Positions 1 to 9,639 are shown, counted from the stretch's first letter. The stretch: DNA of 59,712 nt from Asaia bogorensis (GCA_945868845.1 CAMBMS010000018.1:1-59712); one strand, 5' to 3'. Notes: a model not told the origin generated them from the letters alone. A program made the numbers and translations.

Positions 1-1055
1 CGCAGCCGACCGGCCTGGGGATGGTCGTTCTCCACCACGATGCCAGCGGCTTCGATTTGCGGATGGCTGATCATCTGCGCGCGCGTCAGCACGGGCGTAC
101 AGGGCACACCGACCGGTTCCAACAACGCCATCCACTCGTCCGTCGTGCGGCCGATCAATAGCGACTGGATTAACGCGAGGCGATCATTGATATTGAGGTC
201 GCGTAATTCCGTGGTGGCGAAGCGCGGATCGTCCAGCCACTCCGGGTGGCCAAAAGCCTGGCACAATGCCTTCCATTGCGCGTTGGTCATGACGGCGACA
301 CTCATATAGCCGTCCTTGGTTTCATAGATCAGATCAATGAAGCTGGCAGCGCGCTGCTGCGTCACGCTTTTCCCTACATAGGTCTGCGCGCCCATGTCGG
401 ATGACCATAAAAAAGCAACGATCGCGTCCAGCATGGAAACACGCACATGCTGACCCCCGCCTTTCCCTGGTCCGGTACGGGCGCGCGCCAGCAAGGCGGC
501 GGTGATCGCCTGCGCCGTGGTCAGCGCGGTAACCTTATCCGGCAGGATGGTGCGCACCAGCCGCGGGCGCTCCGCGTCCGAGCCACCCTGAACCGAGGCC
601 AACCCCGACAGCGCCTGGATGATGGGATCATAGACCGGCTTGTGGGCGAAAGGTCCGGTTTCTCCAAAACCGCTGATCGAGACATAGATGATATCGGGCG
701 CCACCACCCGGATTGCGGCTTCACCCACGCCGAGCCGGTCCACCACACCAGGGCGAAAATTCTGCACCAACACGTCGCATGTCGCCGCGAGGCGCTTGAC
801 GACGGCCACACCATCCGGGTGGCGCAGATCGAGCGCGATGGAGCGCTTGTTGCGGTTGTTGTTCAAGAAGCTGGCCGACATCCCACCTTGTTTGTTGCCA
901 GCACTGCGAGTAAAATCGCCGGTGCCGAGCGGTTCCACTTTGATCACATCGGCACCCTGATCGGCCAGCACCATCGTGCCATAAGGGCCGGAGATGACGG
1001 CGCTGAGATCAAGGATACGATAACCGTGCAGTGGTCCGGGCATGTTAGGTCTCAT
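1..1055 (-). CDS. CaiB/BaiF family CoA-transferase (class III), 3' end cut by window edge
   Basis: Predicted to move CoA between carboxylic acids through an enzyme-bound acyl-aspartate, in the cytoplasm. The reading frame on the complement opens with MPGPLHGYRILDLS and continues with GADVIKVEPLGTGD, NRNKRSIALDLR and the VYDPIIQALSGL segment that carries the family's catalytic Asp. About 350 residues are present of a usual ~400, and the C-terminus runs off at base 1. ATG codons at 1055 and 1043 are both in frame. Neither has a strong SD, and 1043 fits family N-termini slightly better. It sits alone, convergent with nothing visible, so its substrate cannot be inferred. A second family member lies at 51881-53080. 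Confidence 0.9.
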   Translation of the reverse strand, partial: MRPNMPGPLHGYRILDLSAVISGPYGTMVLADQGADVIKVEPLGTGDFTRSAGNKQGGMSASFLNNNRNKRSIALDLRHPDGVAVVKRLAATCDVLVQNFRPGVVDRLGVGEAAIRVVAPDIIYVSISGFGETGPFAHKPVYDPIIQALSGLASVQGGSDAERPRLVRTILPDKVTALTTAQAITAALLARARTGPGKGGGQHVRVSMLDAIVAFLWSSDMGAQTYVGKSVTQQRAASFIDLIYETKDGYMSVAVMTNAQWKALCQAFGHPEWLDDPRFATTELRDLNINDRLALIQSLLIGRTTDEWMALLEPVGVPCTPVLTRAQMISHPQIEAAGIVVENDHPQAGRL

Positions 1056-1416
1056 CGAAATAAAGGGACATCCCAACAATCCTAGCGCACACGACCAGAC
1101 ATTGTCGCGCCTAGATTGCGCTCCCCCAGCCCAATGACAACAGGGTTCAGTTGGCTGTGCCTACCATCCGTTCCGCTTGCACCGCGTCACGGCCATGTTC
1201 GTTCGCCCGGCGACGATAGCGGAGCAGCTGCTTGCTAACATGCACCGTCGCCGCGTCACAGGCCAGGTGCGCCGTCGAGGCCTCCCCAGTGCTGCGAGTC
1301 TGGTCGATTCCAACAAAACTCCGGACATCCCCGCATCAAACCTCAATTCCTCCAAAGAGGTACCCCAGTTGGATGGGTAGAAAAATGTGACATTAGCTTT
1401 TTCGCAAGAAATCGTC
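1056..1416. other. intergenic stretch, no recognisable gene
   Basis: About 360 bases lie between the start of the CoA-transferase and the 3' end of rpoN. Short frames exist on both strands, but none has a convincing start, family motif or SD. A complement-strand frame near 1150-1300 looks protein-like over some 35 codons and could be a relic. The hpf (raiA) gene that usually follows rpoN in this cluster is not here. Confidence 0.5.
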
Positions 1417-2904
1417 TTAGGCCATCGCCATTTTTTCTCGCTTGCGTTGCACGGAGCTGGGAATGTGCAAGATATCACGGTATTTGGCGACGGTACGCCG
1501 AGCGATGTCCACCCCTTCTTTGCGCAAGGCGCCGACGATTGCATCGTCGGACAGGATTTCATTCGCCGCCTCCGCCGCTACTAGCGCGAGAATGCGTTGG
1601 CGAACGAATTCCGAGCTATGACTTTCGCCGCTGGTGCTGTTGATTGCGGTGGTAAAGAAAAATTTAAGTTCGAACACACCGCGCGGAGTAGAGATATATT
1701 TATTGGCGGTCACACGGCTGACGGTGCTTTCATGCATCTCCACCAGCTCCGCCACATCGCGCAGGATCAGCGGGCGCAACTGGCTGATGCCGTAGCGGAA
1801 GAAATTCTCTTGCCGGCGGACGATTTCGGTGGCGACCTTTAGAATTGTCTGTGCGCGCTGTTGCAGCGATTTCACTAGCCAGTTGGCCGATTGCAGATGC
1901 TCGGCCAGAAAAATTTTTCCGGCGCGATCGGCGCGCGGCGTAACGCGAGCGTGGAAGGATTGATTGACCAACACGCGCGGCATGGTCTCGGGGTTCAGTT
2001 CCAGCACCCAGCCCCCATCCGACGCGGCGCGCATCAGCACGTCAGGCACCACCGTGATCGGCACGTCGGCATCGTATCCCGCCGCCGGTTTCGGATCGAG
2101 CCGGCGTATTTCGGCCAGCATATCCATCAGATCCTCCATATCCACGCCGCAAATCGCGCAAAGCTGCCGCATCTCCCGCCGTGCCAGAAGATCGAGATTG
2201 TCGAGTAAACTGACCATCGCCGGGTCCAACCGGTTCTTCTCCGCTAGTTGCGCAGCGAGGCATTCCTTCAAATCTCGGGCGAACAATCCCACAGGATCGA
2301 AACGCAACATCCGCGCGCGCACCGATTCCACTAGCTCCAGCGGCGCGCCCAACGGGGCGGCGATATCCGCCGGCGCTGCGGTCAGCCGCCCGGCGGGACA
2401 GAGCAGGGCAATCAGGTAGGCGCCGATCAGGCGTTCGCGCCGATCGTCGAAACTCAGGCGCAATTGTTCGCTTAGATGGGTTTGTAAATTGCGCTTCTGT
2501 TCGGTGGTCTCAACAATGCCGTATTCATCATCGGCGAAATCCAGGCGCCCGCCGCGGCCATAATCGACCGGGGCACCATCCGCCACGCCACCGGAATCGT
2601 AGCTATTAGAAAAATCGGCATCCAGCGGCGCTGCGTTCTCCGCCGGCAGCGTGCCGGCTTGCACGGCGATGGCGCTGTCGGCGGTGCTGGTTGGCAAAGG
2701 CTGTTGGTCCGGCGCCGCCCGCTCGCGCGGTCCACTCTCGCCGACCTCGTCGCGTTCGAGCAAGGGGTTGCGTTCCAGTTCCTGCTCGACGAAGGCGGAA
2801 ACTTCCAGGTTGGAAAATTGCAGGAGCTTGATCGCCTGGCGCAGCTGCGGCGTCATCACCAGGGATGTGGTTTGGCGAAGATCGAGGCGCGGGCCCAGTG
2901 CCAT
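1417..2904 (-). CDS. rpoN: RNA polymerase sigma-54 factor
   Basis: Sigma-54 directs core polymerase to -24/-12 promoters and needs AAA+ enhancer-binding proteins. The 495-residue protein has the glutamine-rich activator-interacting region I at its N-terminus (LRQTTSLVMTPQLRQAIKLL). The core-binding region follows, then an HTH around LRDVAELVEMHESTVSRVTA. The RpoN box ARRTVAKYRD lies about 25 residues from the C-terminus. The length is normal for the family. It is the last gene of the kdsD-lptC-lptA-lptB-rpoN run, 73 bases after lptB. No enhancer-binding protein is encoded in this window. Confidence 0.97.
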   Translation of the reverse strand: MALGPRLDLRQTTSLVMTPQLRQAIKLLQFSNLEVSAFVEQELERNPLLERDEVGESGPRERAAPDQQPLPTSTADSAIAVQAGTLPAENAAPLDADFSNSYDSGGVADGAPVDYGRGGRLDFADDEYGIVETTEQKRNLQTHLSEQLRLSFDDRRERLIGAYLIALLCPAGRLTAAPADIAAPLGAPLELVESVRARMLRFDPVGLFARDLKECLAAQLAEKNRLDPAMVSLLDNLDLLARREMRQLCAICGVDMEDLMDMLAEIRRLDPKPAAGYDADVPITVVPDVLMRAASDGGWVLELNPETMPRVLVNQSFHARVTPRADRAGKIFLAEHLQSANWLVKSLQQRAQTILKVATEIVRRQENFFRYGISQLRPLILRDVAELVEMHESTVSRVTANKYISTPRGVFELKFFFTTAINSTSGESHSSEFVRQRILALVAAEAANEILSDDAIVGALRKEGVDIARRTVAKYRDILHIPSSVQRKREKMAMA

Positions 2905-2977
2905 GCGGGTCAGAGTGCCATGGCGGGGATCAGGCGTTCATATGGAAGGGATACGAAAGGATCATACCTAGCCCTAT

Positions 2978-3745
2978 CTACAGGCTGAATCTTTCCCCAA
3001 GGTAAACGCGACGCACATCCGCATGCGCCACCACCTCCTCCGGCCTGCCTTCCATCAACACCTGGCCGTCATGCAGGATGTAGGCACGGTCGATAATTTC
3101 CAGTGTCTCGCGGACGTTATGGTCGGTAATCAGTACGCCGATGCCGCGATCCTTCAGATGCGAAACTAGATCGCGAATCTCCCCCACCGCGATCGGATCG
3201 ATACCGGCCAAAGGTTCATCAAGCAGGATGTAACCCGGTTGTGTGGCCAACGCGCGGGCGATTTCCACCCGCCGCCGTTCCCCGCCCGAGAGCGCCAGGG
3301 CCGGTGTGCGGCGCAAATGCGAAATACCGAACTCGGCGAGCAGCTCATCCAGCATTTTATCGCGCCGGAATCGATCCGGCTCCACCACCTCCAGCGCCGC
3401 CATGATATTCTGTTCCACGTTCAGGCCGCGAAACACGCTCGCTTCCTGCGGCAGATAGCCGATGCCGAGGCGGGCGCGGCGGAACATCGGCAAGGTGGTG
3501 ATATCGGTGCCATCAAGCAGGATGGCGCCGGTATCGGGGCGCACCAGACCGACGATCATGTAAAACGTCGTCGTCTTGCCGGCGCCATTCGGCCCTAGCA
3601 ACCCCACCGCCTCGCCGCGCCGCAGGCTGAGTGAGACATTCCTTACCACCGGGCGTTTCTTATAAGTTTTCCCCACGCCGATAACGGTTAGGCCGGGATT
3701 GCCCTCCATCACGCGGAACTCGGCCGTGGCGCGCGCGTCGCTCAT
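2978..3745 (-). CDS. lptB: LPS export ABC transporter ATP-binding protein LptB
   Basis: Cytoplasmic ATPase that powers LptFG extraction of lipopolysaccharide from the inner membrane. The 255 residues include Walker [10 protein letters not shown] (51-59), the signature [15 protein letters not shown], Walker [14 protein letters not shown] and the switch histidine in ITDHNVRET. The N-terminus is about 12 residues longer than usual, so an internal Met at residue 13 could be the true start. Its start overlaps the end of lptA by four bases, which implies translational coupling. lptF and lptG are not in the window. Confidence 0.96.
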   Translation of the reverse strand: MSDARATAEFRVMEGNPGLTVIGVGKTYKKRPVVRNVSLSLRRGEAVGLLGPNGAGKTTTFYMIVGLVRPDTGAILLDGTDITTLPMFRRARLGIGYLPQEASVFRGLNVEQNIMAALEVVEPDRFRRDKMLDELLAEFGISHLRRTPALALSGGERRRVEIARALATQPGYILLDEPLAGIDPIAVGEIRDLVSHLKDRGIGVLITDHNVRETLEIIDRAYILHDGQVLMEGRPEEVVAHADVRRVYLGERFSL

Positions 3746-4725
3746 GGGCGCGCTCCGTTCCGCGACCGTGCCGGCGGGGCCGCATCCGGCGGTGGCTGCG
3801 ACGCGGGGTCGTTCGGCACCACCATGCCGGCGACGCGCCCGCCGCGGCCGGCCAGCAAGCGAGAGACGCCGGTATTCATATCCACTTCCACCTCGGAACC
3901 ATTCAACTGGTTCCGCCCGCGGGTGATCCGGACATTGCCGCCAAGCCGCGCCAGGCCGGTGTCGGCGAAATAGACGGCGCGATCACCGCTTACAGTTTCG
4001 GTCGACGTGCGGATGGAAACGTGGCCGAAGGCTTCCATCCGCTGTAACTTACCCGATCCCGGCGGCCCACCGGCTCCTGTTTGCCCCACGCCTACTGTTA
4101 TGGCCGGCGAGGCTTCCGAGCGGCGCGCGACGCCATCCTCCTTGGTATAGGCCACCAGCGTATCGGCGCTGATCCGCTTGCCGTCGCTGGTAAGCACTAC
4201 GGCATCGCCGCGCGCCACGGCCATGCGCCGCTGGGTCCAGTATTCCAAGCTGTCACGCGCAGTCAGCACCTGCGTCGGCGTGGTCAGTTTCAGCGCGCCA
4301 CCGGTCATCAGCATGACCGCCTGATCCATGTCGTAGATGGCACGCCCGCCCCAAACATGATCGGTGGCGGTATAGATATGGACCCGCCCAATCGCCTCCA
4401 CCCGATAGATCTCGTTGCCGCCGCCATCGCCACCGCCGAACAGGCCGGGCTGGCGGGATGGGAGAGGTGCCGGGTACGTCATCCCGGCGGCGGCCTTCTT
4501 GCGATAATGCGCTACCATCTTGTCCGCGGTGATGGTGACGTTGCCGCGCACCACGCGCGCATTGCCACGCGCCACCACCTGCATCTCATTCTGGTGCCAT
4601 TCCAGACCCTCCGAGGCGGTGATCTCCATCGGCCCGCCGCGCGTCATGTCCAGTTGCTGCGCCGATGCCCCTCCAGCATGAACCCCCAACATCAGGCCCA
4701 AAACAACCCATAGCCGCCGCATCAT
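3742..4725 (-). CDS. lptA: LptA/OstA-family periplasmic LPS transport protein
   Basis: Periplasmic bridge protein that passes LPS from LptC towards LptD. It opens with a clear signal peptide ([22 protein letters not shown]). Repeating beta-strand OstA units follow, for example [21 protein letters not shown] and [15 protein letters not shown]. At 327 residues it is much longer than the E. coli protein because of a second OstA-like stretch and a proline-rich tail. Long forms are common in alphaproteobacteria. It overlaps lptC and lptB by four bases each. Confidence 0.92.
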   Translation of the reverse strand: MMRRLWVVLGLMLGVHAGGASAQQLDMTRGGPMEITASEGLEWHQNEMQVVARGNARVVRGNVTITADKMVAHYRKKAAAGMTYPAPLPSRQPGLFGGGDGGGNEIYRVEAIGRVHIYTATDHVWGGRAIYDMDQAVMLMTGGALKLTTPTQVLTARDSLEYWTQRRMAVARGDAVVLTSDGKRISADTLVAYTKEDGVARRSEASPAITVGVGQTGAGGPPGSGKLQRMEAFGHVSIRTSTETVSGDRAVYFADTGLARLGGNVRITRGRNQLNGSEVEVDMNTGVSRLLAGRGGRVAGMVVPNDPASQPPPDAAPPARSRNGARP

Positions 4726-5408
4726 TGCCCCGCCCCGTTGATCACCATGCGCGCCGGGCCAGTGAACTGGATCACCGTGCCCTTTTCGAACAGGACGAAG
4801 CCCTGTGCATCGAGTGTGCCGAGCGGCCCTTCAACCTGCACGGCCGAGGCGGACGACGCCGCGCCGGATTTCATGTCCAGTGCCACCGCATCGGTGCGCA
4901 TTGTCATGCCATCGTCGCGATACAGCATGACATCGCGGGAAAGATCGAGCTGATTGCTCTGTTGCAAAAAAACACCTTGCCGGGACTGCACCATCAGCCA
5001 GCCGTCATTTTCCATCCCCATGTCGCCTTGCGGCTGTACCAGATCCACCCGGCCTTGCCCGGACTGACGCGCGGACTCGGCGGTCAGGGTATAGGGGCGA
5101 CCGCGGTCATCGGTGCCGCGATAGCGGACGCCGGTCATGCTGGCGCCTTCCACCGCGCCGGCCATACGGCGAAAGGCCACCTGGGCCTGGCGGGTCGCGC
5201 GATCCAGTTCCGGCCAGACTGCGATCAGCGCAAGCAGGCCGAGTGCCACGGCCGGCAACACAAATTTCGTGATCGTGACCAGGAGCCGACGGCGCGCGAT
5301 GGCGCTGAGCGAGACGACGGCGCGCGCGTGCACGCCTGTACCGCCGGCCCAGCTACGGCCGACCCGGCGCATCGGCTCCACCGGATTGGGACGCGGCGAG
5401 AGGCTCAT
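4722..5408 (-). CDS. lptC: LPS export protein LptC
   Basis: Bitopic inner-membrane protein that accepts LPS from LptBFG and hands it to LptA. The 228 residues begin with a roughly 40-residue cytoplasmic segment rich in Arg. One membrane span follows (around TKFVLPAVALGLLALIAVW), then a periplasmic beta-jellyroll region with YTLTAESARQSGQGRVDLVQ. Sequence conservation in this family is low, so the call leans on length, topology and position between kdsD and lptA with four-base overlaps on both sides. Confidence 0.88.
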   Translation of the reverse strand: MSLSPRPNPVEPMRRVGRSWAGGTGVHARAVVSLSAIARRRLLVTITKFVLPAVALGLLALIAVWPELDRATRQAQVAFRRMAGAVEGASMTGVRYRGTDDRGRPYTLTAESARQSGQGRVDLVQPQGDMGMENDGWLMVQSRQGVFLQQSNQLDLSRDVMLYRDDGMTMRTDAVALDMKSGAASSASAVQVEGPLGTLDAQGFVLFEKGTVIQFTGPARMVINGAGQ

Positions 5409-6376
5409 GCGACCCCCGCGCGCAATAAATCGTGCAAATGCAGGATACCGATCGGGGCGCCGGCGGGATCTACCACGAACAAGGTGGTGATCGGTCGTTC
5501 CGGCGTGTTCATGACGTTCAGCGCCTTTGCCGCCAACGCGTCCGGGCCTATGGTGCGCGGCGCGCGGGTCATGATTTCTCGCACCCGCCGCAACAGCAAA
5601 TCGGGGCCCATATGGCGGCGCAGATCGCCATCGGTGAGGATGCCGACCAACCGACCCGTGTCATCCGTCACACCGACGCAGCCAAAGCGTTTTTCCGTCA
5701 TCGTCAGCACCGCGCGATCCATCGCCATGTCCGGCCCGACCAGCGGAATGGCAGCACCAGTATGCATCATCTCACGCACCCGGCGCAGTTGCGCGCCCAG
5801 CTGCCCACCGGGGTGGAACTGATGAAAATCGGCGGCGGTAAAGCCTCGCCGGCGCAGTAGCGCCACTGCCAGCGCGTCGCCCAACGCCATCTGCATGGCG
5901 GTCGACGTGGTGGGTGCGAGCCCCATCGGGCAGGCCTCCTCGGCGTCCGGCAACAGCAAGGTAACATCGGCGGCCTCCGCCAGGGCGGAGCGGGCGCGCG
6001 CGGTGATGCCGATCAAAGGCAGGCTGAAGCGGCGGGCATAGGCGATAATATCGGCGAGCTCGATAGTTTCGCCGGAATTGGACAGGGCCAGAACCGCATC
6101 GCCGGCCACCACCATGCCGAGATCGCCATGCGAGGCCTCGGCGGGATGCACGAACAAGGAAGGGGTACCGGTCGACGCCAAGGTGGCGGCGATCTTGCGC
6201 GCAATATGGCCGGACTTGCCTATGCCAGAGACGACCACGCGGCCGGTAACCTCCGCCAGCAACGCCACCGCCTGCACGAATCGCCCATCCAGCGTCGTGG
6301 CCAGTGCCTGCAATCCCGCCGCCTCCGCACCCAGTACGGCGCGGGCGACATCCAGGTCGGCCGACACCCCGTTCAT
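5405..6376 (-). CDS. kdsD: arabinose-5-phosphate isomerase (KdsD/KpsF)
   Basis: Converts ribulose 5-phosphate to arabinose 5-phosphate, the first step of Kdo synthesis for LPS. The SIS domain carries GIGKSGHIARKIAATLASTG and HPAEASHGDLGMV. The C-terminal third holds two CBS domains (MTEKRFGCVGVTDDTGRLVG and MNTPERPITTLFVVD). I chose ATG 6376, giving 323 residues and MNGVSADLDVARAVL, because the 24 residues that an upstream ATG would add do not resemble the family. Its end overlaps lptC by four bases. Confidence 0.94.
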   Translation of the reverse strand: MNGVSADLDVARAVLGAEAAGLQALATTLDGRFVQAVALLAEVTGRVVVSGIGKSGHIARKIAATLASTGTPSLFVHPAEASHGDLGMVVAGDAVLALSNSGETIELADIIAYARRFSLPLIGITARARSALAEAADVTLLLPDAEEACPMGLAPTTSTAMQMALGDALAVALLRRRGFTAADFHQFHPGGQLGAQLRRVREMMHTGAAIPLVGPDMAMDRAVLTMTEKRFGCVGVTDDTGRLVGILTDGDLRRHMGPDLLLRRVREIMTRAPRTIGPDALAAKALNVMNTPERPITTLFVVDPAGAPIGILHLHDLLRAGVA

Positions 6377-6509
6377 CGGGCTCGTTCCGGATGTGTGGGC
6401 GTATCCATGGTGGCGTATATGGGCCTTCTGGCGGCCACGGGTCAACAATCAGAAGGGTGAGAACGCCACGCCCGACAAAAATCGTGCCAAAACGCTGGAG
6501 ACCCTGTGT

Positions 6510-7157
6510 TCAATGGCTGAAAATGTCGGGATCGGTGTATCCCAGCAGATCTAGCTTCCCCCGCGTTGGTAGAAAATCAAAGCATGCCTGCGCGAGGCCG
6601 AGGCGATTTTCTCGCTTCAGCAACACCTCCAACCGCGCCCAAAGCGCGTGCAGGTGCAACACGTCCGATGCCGCATAGGCCATCTGCTCGGCGCTAAGAT
6701 CGGCCGCCCCCCAGTCGGAGGTCTGCTGCTGCTTGGACAGGTCGACACCCAGAAACTCCTTGCATAGATCCTTCAGCCCGTGCCGGTCGGTGAAGGTACG
6801 CACTAGCCGTGCTGCGATCTTGGTGCATTTTACCGGCGCCACGTCGATTCCGAGATAGGCGTGCAGCACGGCCACATCGAAGCGGGCAAAATGAAACAAT
6901 TTTGTCGTGCCGGGATCGACCAGCAAGCGTTTCAAGTTGGGGCAATCGAAATAGGGAGCCCCCTTTGGTCCGCCAAGGGCCTCGGGGATCAACTGCACCA
7001 AATGTGCCCGGCCATCTCCTGCCGAAAGCTGCACTAGGCACAGCCGGTCGCGATGCGGGTTGAGGCCCATCGTCTCAGTATCCACCGCGACGATCGGGCC
7101 GAGCGAAAGCCCGTCCGGCAGATCGTGCTTGTGCAACTGGATAGTGGCGTCTGGCAT
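6510..7157 (-). CDS. rnd: ribonuclease D, short DEDDy 3'-5' exonuclease
   Basis: Predicted 3'-5' exoribonuclease that trims tRNA 3' ends. The 215 residues consist of the exonuclease domain only: ExoI AVDTETMGLNPHRD, ExoII HFARFDVAVLH and ExoIII AYAASDVLHLHALW with the DEDDy tyrosine. The HRDC domains of E. coli RNase D are absent, as in the short alphaproteobacterial form. An ATG 45 bases upstream (7202) is also in frame, but MPDATIQLHKHDLPDG matches the usual N-terminus. It lies upstream of kdsD with a 133-base gap and just downstream of a tRNA-Leu gene. Confidence 0.9.
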   Translation of the reverse strand: MPDATIQLHKHDLPDGLSLGPIVAVDTETMGLNPHRDRLCLVQLSAGDGRAHLVQLIPEALGGPKGAPYFDCPNLKRLLVDPGTTKLFHFARFDVAVLHAYLGIDVAPVKCTKIAARLVRTFTDRHGLKDLCKEFLGVDLSKQQQTSDWGAADLSAEQMAYAASDVLHLHALWARLEVLLKRENRLGLAQACFDFLPTRGKLDLLGYTDPDIFSH

Positions 7158-7243
7158 GAACTGCGTGGTGCTCACCACAGCGCCCCCAATGATATGATCC
7201 ATCCCGCCAAGGGTGGAGATGGTGCCCCCGTCGGAGGCAGGTT

Positions 7244-7330
7244 TGGTGCCCAGAAGAAGACTCGAACTTCCACGACCTTGCGGCCACAGGTACCTGAAAC
7301 CTGCGCGTCTACCAATTCCGCCATCTGGGC
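7244..7330 (-). tRNA. tRNA-Leu (anticodon CAG)
   Basis: The complement folds as a class II tRNA. A 7-bp acceptor stem starts GCCCAGA, the D arm has GGCGGAATTGGTAGACGC, and a 5-bp anticodon stem CAGGT/ACCTG holds the loop TTCAGGT. A long variable arm and a GTTCGAGTC T-loop follow. CCA is encoded (7244-7246). Confidence 0.96.
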
Positions 7331-7532
7331 ATCGAGGCCACCCACCCGATGAGGGAAGGCGGCATACAGTGGGCGGGCGATGTAGCCCCCGGCTGAGGCA
7401 ACGTCAACCGCATTTGCTGTTTATTCTCCCTACCCCAGCTTGTGAGCAGCCAATTGCTTGCATATCAATCGTCCCCGAGTATTCGGTGCAGACTACGGTG
7501 GCGAATACCGAAACAGAGAGGAACAGGAACCC

Positions 7533-8492
7533 ATGGCCATGGCGCGCAGGGTGGCAACAGTGTTCGGCGGATCGGGCTTCATCGGCCGATACGTGGTCAA
7601 GCGGCTGGCCGGCGCAGGCTACACGGTGCGGATAGCGACGCGGCGCACCGATCGCGCGTTGTTCCTCAAACCGATGGGTGGGGTGGGCCAGATCGTCCTG
7701 CTGCATGCCCCGATAACCGATGAAGCCGCGGTCACCCGCGCCATTGAGGGGGCGTCCATCGTCGTCAATCTGGTCGGCATCCTGGCCGAGCGCAAAAAGG
7801 GCGATTTCACCCACATCCATGTCGAGGGTGCGACACGAGTCGCCCGCCTGGCGGCGGCGGCCGGGGTGGAACGGTCGGTGCATCTCTCCGCCATCGGCGC
7901 CGATCTAGGACTAGCAAGTGCATATGGCGCGTCGAAGGGTGGGGGCGAAGACGGCGTACGCGCATCATTCCCAAATGCAACCATACTGCGCCCGTCCATC
8001 GTCTTCGGACCGGAAGACAAATTTTTCAACCGATTTGCCGCCATGGCGCAAATGCTTCCCTTCATGCCGGTGATCAGCGGGGCAACGAAATTCCAGCCGG
8101 TCTATGTCGGCGATGTCGCGGATGCGGTGGTGGCGGCGCTCTCCTATCCCGGTGCTGCCGGGGCCACGTATGAGCTGGGCGGGCCGCAGATACTGAGTTT
8201 CCGTGACATTCTCGCCTGGATCCTGCGCGAGACCGGCCGCGAACGACGCTTGATCGCCATACCGATGGCCCTGGCGCAGCTTCAGGCGTTTTTTCTCGAA
8301 CGCCTGCCGGGCAACCTGCTGACCCGTGACCAGCTCGCTATGTTGGCCCGTGACAATATCGCCGGTTCCGATGTTCCCGGCCTCGCCGCGCTGGGTATCG
8401 TGCCGACACCGATCGATATGGTAGTGCCCGCCTATCTGCGCCGGTTCCGCGCGGGCGGCGGCCGGCGCGACGCCGCCGGCCCACCCACATGA
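7533..8492 (+). CDS. NDUFA9-like complex I-associated NAD(P)-binding protein
   Basis: Atypical short-chain dehydrogenase of the NDUFA9 subfamily, which in alphaproteobacteria and mitochondria associates with respiratory complex I. Its enzymatic role is unclear. The Rossmann motif VFGGSGFIGRYVVKRLAGAG lies at the N-terminus, followed by HVEGATRVARLAAAAGVER and a C-terminal QPVYVGDVADAVVAAL. I chose ATG 7533 (319 residues), which follows an AGAGAGGAACAGG SD. A start 75 bases upstream gives an unlikely extension. No nuo genes are in the window. Confidence 0.9.
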   Translation: MAMARRVATVFGGSGFIGRYVVKRLAGAGYTVRIATRRTDRALFLKPMGGVGQIVLLHAPITDEAAVTRAIEGASIVVNLVGILAERKKGDFTHIHVEGATRVARLAAAAGVERSVHLSAIGADLGLASAYGASKGGGEDGVRASFPNATILRPSIVFGPEDKFFNRFAAMAQMLPFMPVISGATKFQPVYVGDVADAVVAALSYPGAAGATYELGGPQILSFRDILAWILRETGRERRLIAIPMALAQLQAFFLERLPGNLLTRDQLAMLARDNIAGSDVPGLAALGIVPTPIDMVVPAYLRRFRAGGGRRDAAGPPT

Positions 8493-8551
8493 GTGGCCCA
8501 CCTGCATAAGCGGATTGTCGTCCCGCCCGCCAGAATGCGATAATCGCGCTG

Positions 8552-9220
8552 ATGCGCGTCCTTTATCACCTGCCGCTCTCCCCCTATTGCCGCAAGGTAC
8601 GCCTTGTGCTGGCGGAGAAGCGCTTGCCGTTCGAATTACGAGTGGAAAAGGTCTGGGAACACCGGCCGGACTACTTGGCGATGAACCCCGCCGGCACCGT
8701 GCCGACCTTGGTAGAGGATAACGGCTTCACGATCTCGGACTCGGCGGTGATCTGCGAATACCTGGATGAGGCGTATCAGGATCTGCCTGTGCTCGGCCAC
8801 ACATTGGCCGAACGGGTGGAGGTGCGCCGCCTGGCCGCCTGGTGGGACGGTAAATTCGCCGCCGAGGTAACGCTGGGGCTGGTCGGCGAAAAGCATCTGA
8901 AGCGCCTGGCCGGGCGCGGCTATCCGGATGCCACCCTGCTGCGTTCCAGCTATGCCGGGCTGCGCCAGCATTTGCAGTATCTGGGCTGGCTGGCGGAGCA
9001 CCGGCAATGGCTCGCCGGGCCGCATATCTCGCTGGCTGATTTCGCCGCCGCCGCGCATCTCTCCGCCATTGATTATGCTGGCGACGTCGACTGGGCGGCC
9101 GTGCCGTCTGCGAAGGATTGGTACGCGCGGGTCAAATCGCGGCCAAGTTTCCGCGCCCTGCTCGGCGATCACGTGCCGGGTGTGCAGCCCTGCGCGCATT
9201 ACGCCGATCTGGATTTTTAA
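8552..9220 (+). CDS. glutathione S-transferase family protein
   Basis: Cytosolic GST fold of 222 residues. The thioredoxin-like N-domain has MRVLYHLPLSPYCRKVRLVL with SPYC at the active-site position. NPAGTVPTLVEDNGFTISDS is the glutathione-binding TVP/ES-type motif. An all-helical C-domain follows. It lies 59 bases after the NDUFA9-like gene, so the two may be co-transcribed. The stop codon abuts the left terminal repeat of a palindromic element. Substrate unknown. Confidence 0.92.
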   Translation: MRVLYHLPLSPYCRKVRLVLAEKRLPFELRVEKVWEHRPDYLAMNPAGTVPTLVEDNGFTISDSAVICEYLDEAYQDLPVLGHTLAERVEVRRLAAWWDGKFAAEVTLGLVGEKHLKRLAGRGYPDATLLRSSYAGLRQHLQYLGWLAEHRQWLAGPHISLADFAAAAHLSAIDYAGDVDWAAVPSAKDWYARVKSRPSFRALLGDHVPGVQPCAHYADLDF

Positions 9221-9338
9221 GAGGCTGTTTGAACGTCCGGCGCCGGGCCTGCACCCCGATCCGGCCACCCACAGTGGTGTATGCTCGTTGGGTGGCCGGG
9301 TGGGGGAGCGGGCCGGTGCCAGACTGCAAACAGACTCT
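9220..9338. repeat. MITE-like palindromic element, copy 1
   Basis: A 119-bp unit with 12-bp terminal inverted repeats AGAGGCTGTTTG (9220-9231) and CAAACAGACTCT (9327-9338). It also has an internal perfect 11-bp inverted repeat, CCGGCCACCCA (9261-9271) against TGGGTGGCCGG (9289-9299). It fills the whole space between two convergent genes, and its right repeat supplies the TAG stop of the minus-strand gene. A related copy lies at 32900-33040. The ends resemble those of IS5-type elements, so a non-autonomous derivative is an inference. Confidence 0.75.
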
Positions 9339-9639
9339 AAGCCGGCGTCAGCACATGGATGACGCGGGTAGCAATCAGATCCTTCGACTTGGCGGCATAG
9401 GCAGCCATATGCGGCGCGGCGGAATGCGCCTTCAGATGATCGACGCTGGCCCATTTTTCCCACACTACGAAGGCATCGGGACCAAAGGAGGCGTTACCCA
9501 TGCCGGGCTGGTCCACCACGGGGGTGTATTCGACGCAGCCGGCCTCCGCATGCACGGCGGGCATGTTGGCGCGAAACAGCGCCAGAATTTCACTGCGCTT
9601 ACCGGGCTTGGCGGTGATGATGGCACAAACATGTATCAT
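9337..9639 (-). CDS. antibiotic biosynthesis monooxygenase (ABM) domain protein, putative quinol monooxygenase
   Basis: A 100-residue single-domain dimeric alpha/beta ferredoxin-like protein of the YgiN/ABM type. Visible features are the start MIHVCAIITAKPGKRSEILALF, the VHAEAGCVEYTPVVDQPG strand and the WEKWASVDHLKAH segment typical of the fold. Members oxidise quinols or polyketides without cofactors, but many have no proven substrate. It is divergent from the MFS gene at 9757 with about 117 bases between them. Its stop codon lies inside the palindromic element. Confidence 0.88.
   Translation of the reverse strand: MIHVCAIITAKPGKRSEILALFRANMPAVHAEAGCVEYTPVVDQPGMGNASFGPDAFVVWEKWASVDHLKAHSAAPHMAAYAAKSKDLIATRVIHVLTPA

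Noticed and set aside
447-1085. Long plus-strand open frame opposite the CoA-transferase
   Set aside because: It is the antisense shadow of a gene with clear family motifs, has no recognisable domain, and reflects GC-rich codon structure.
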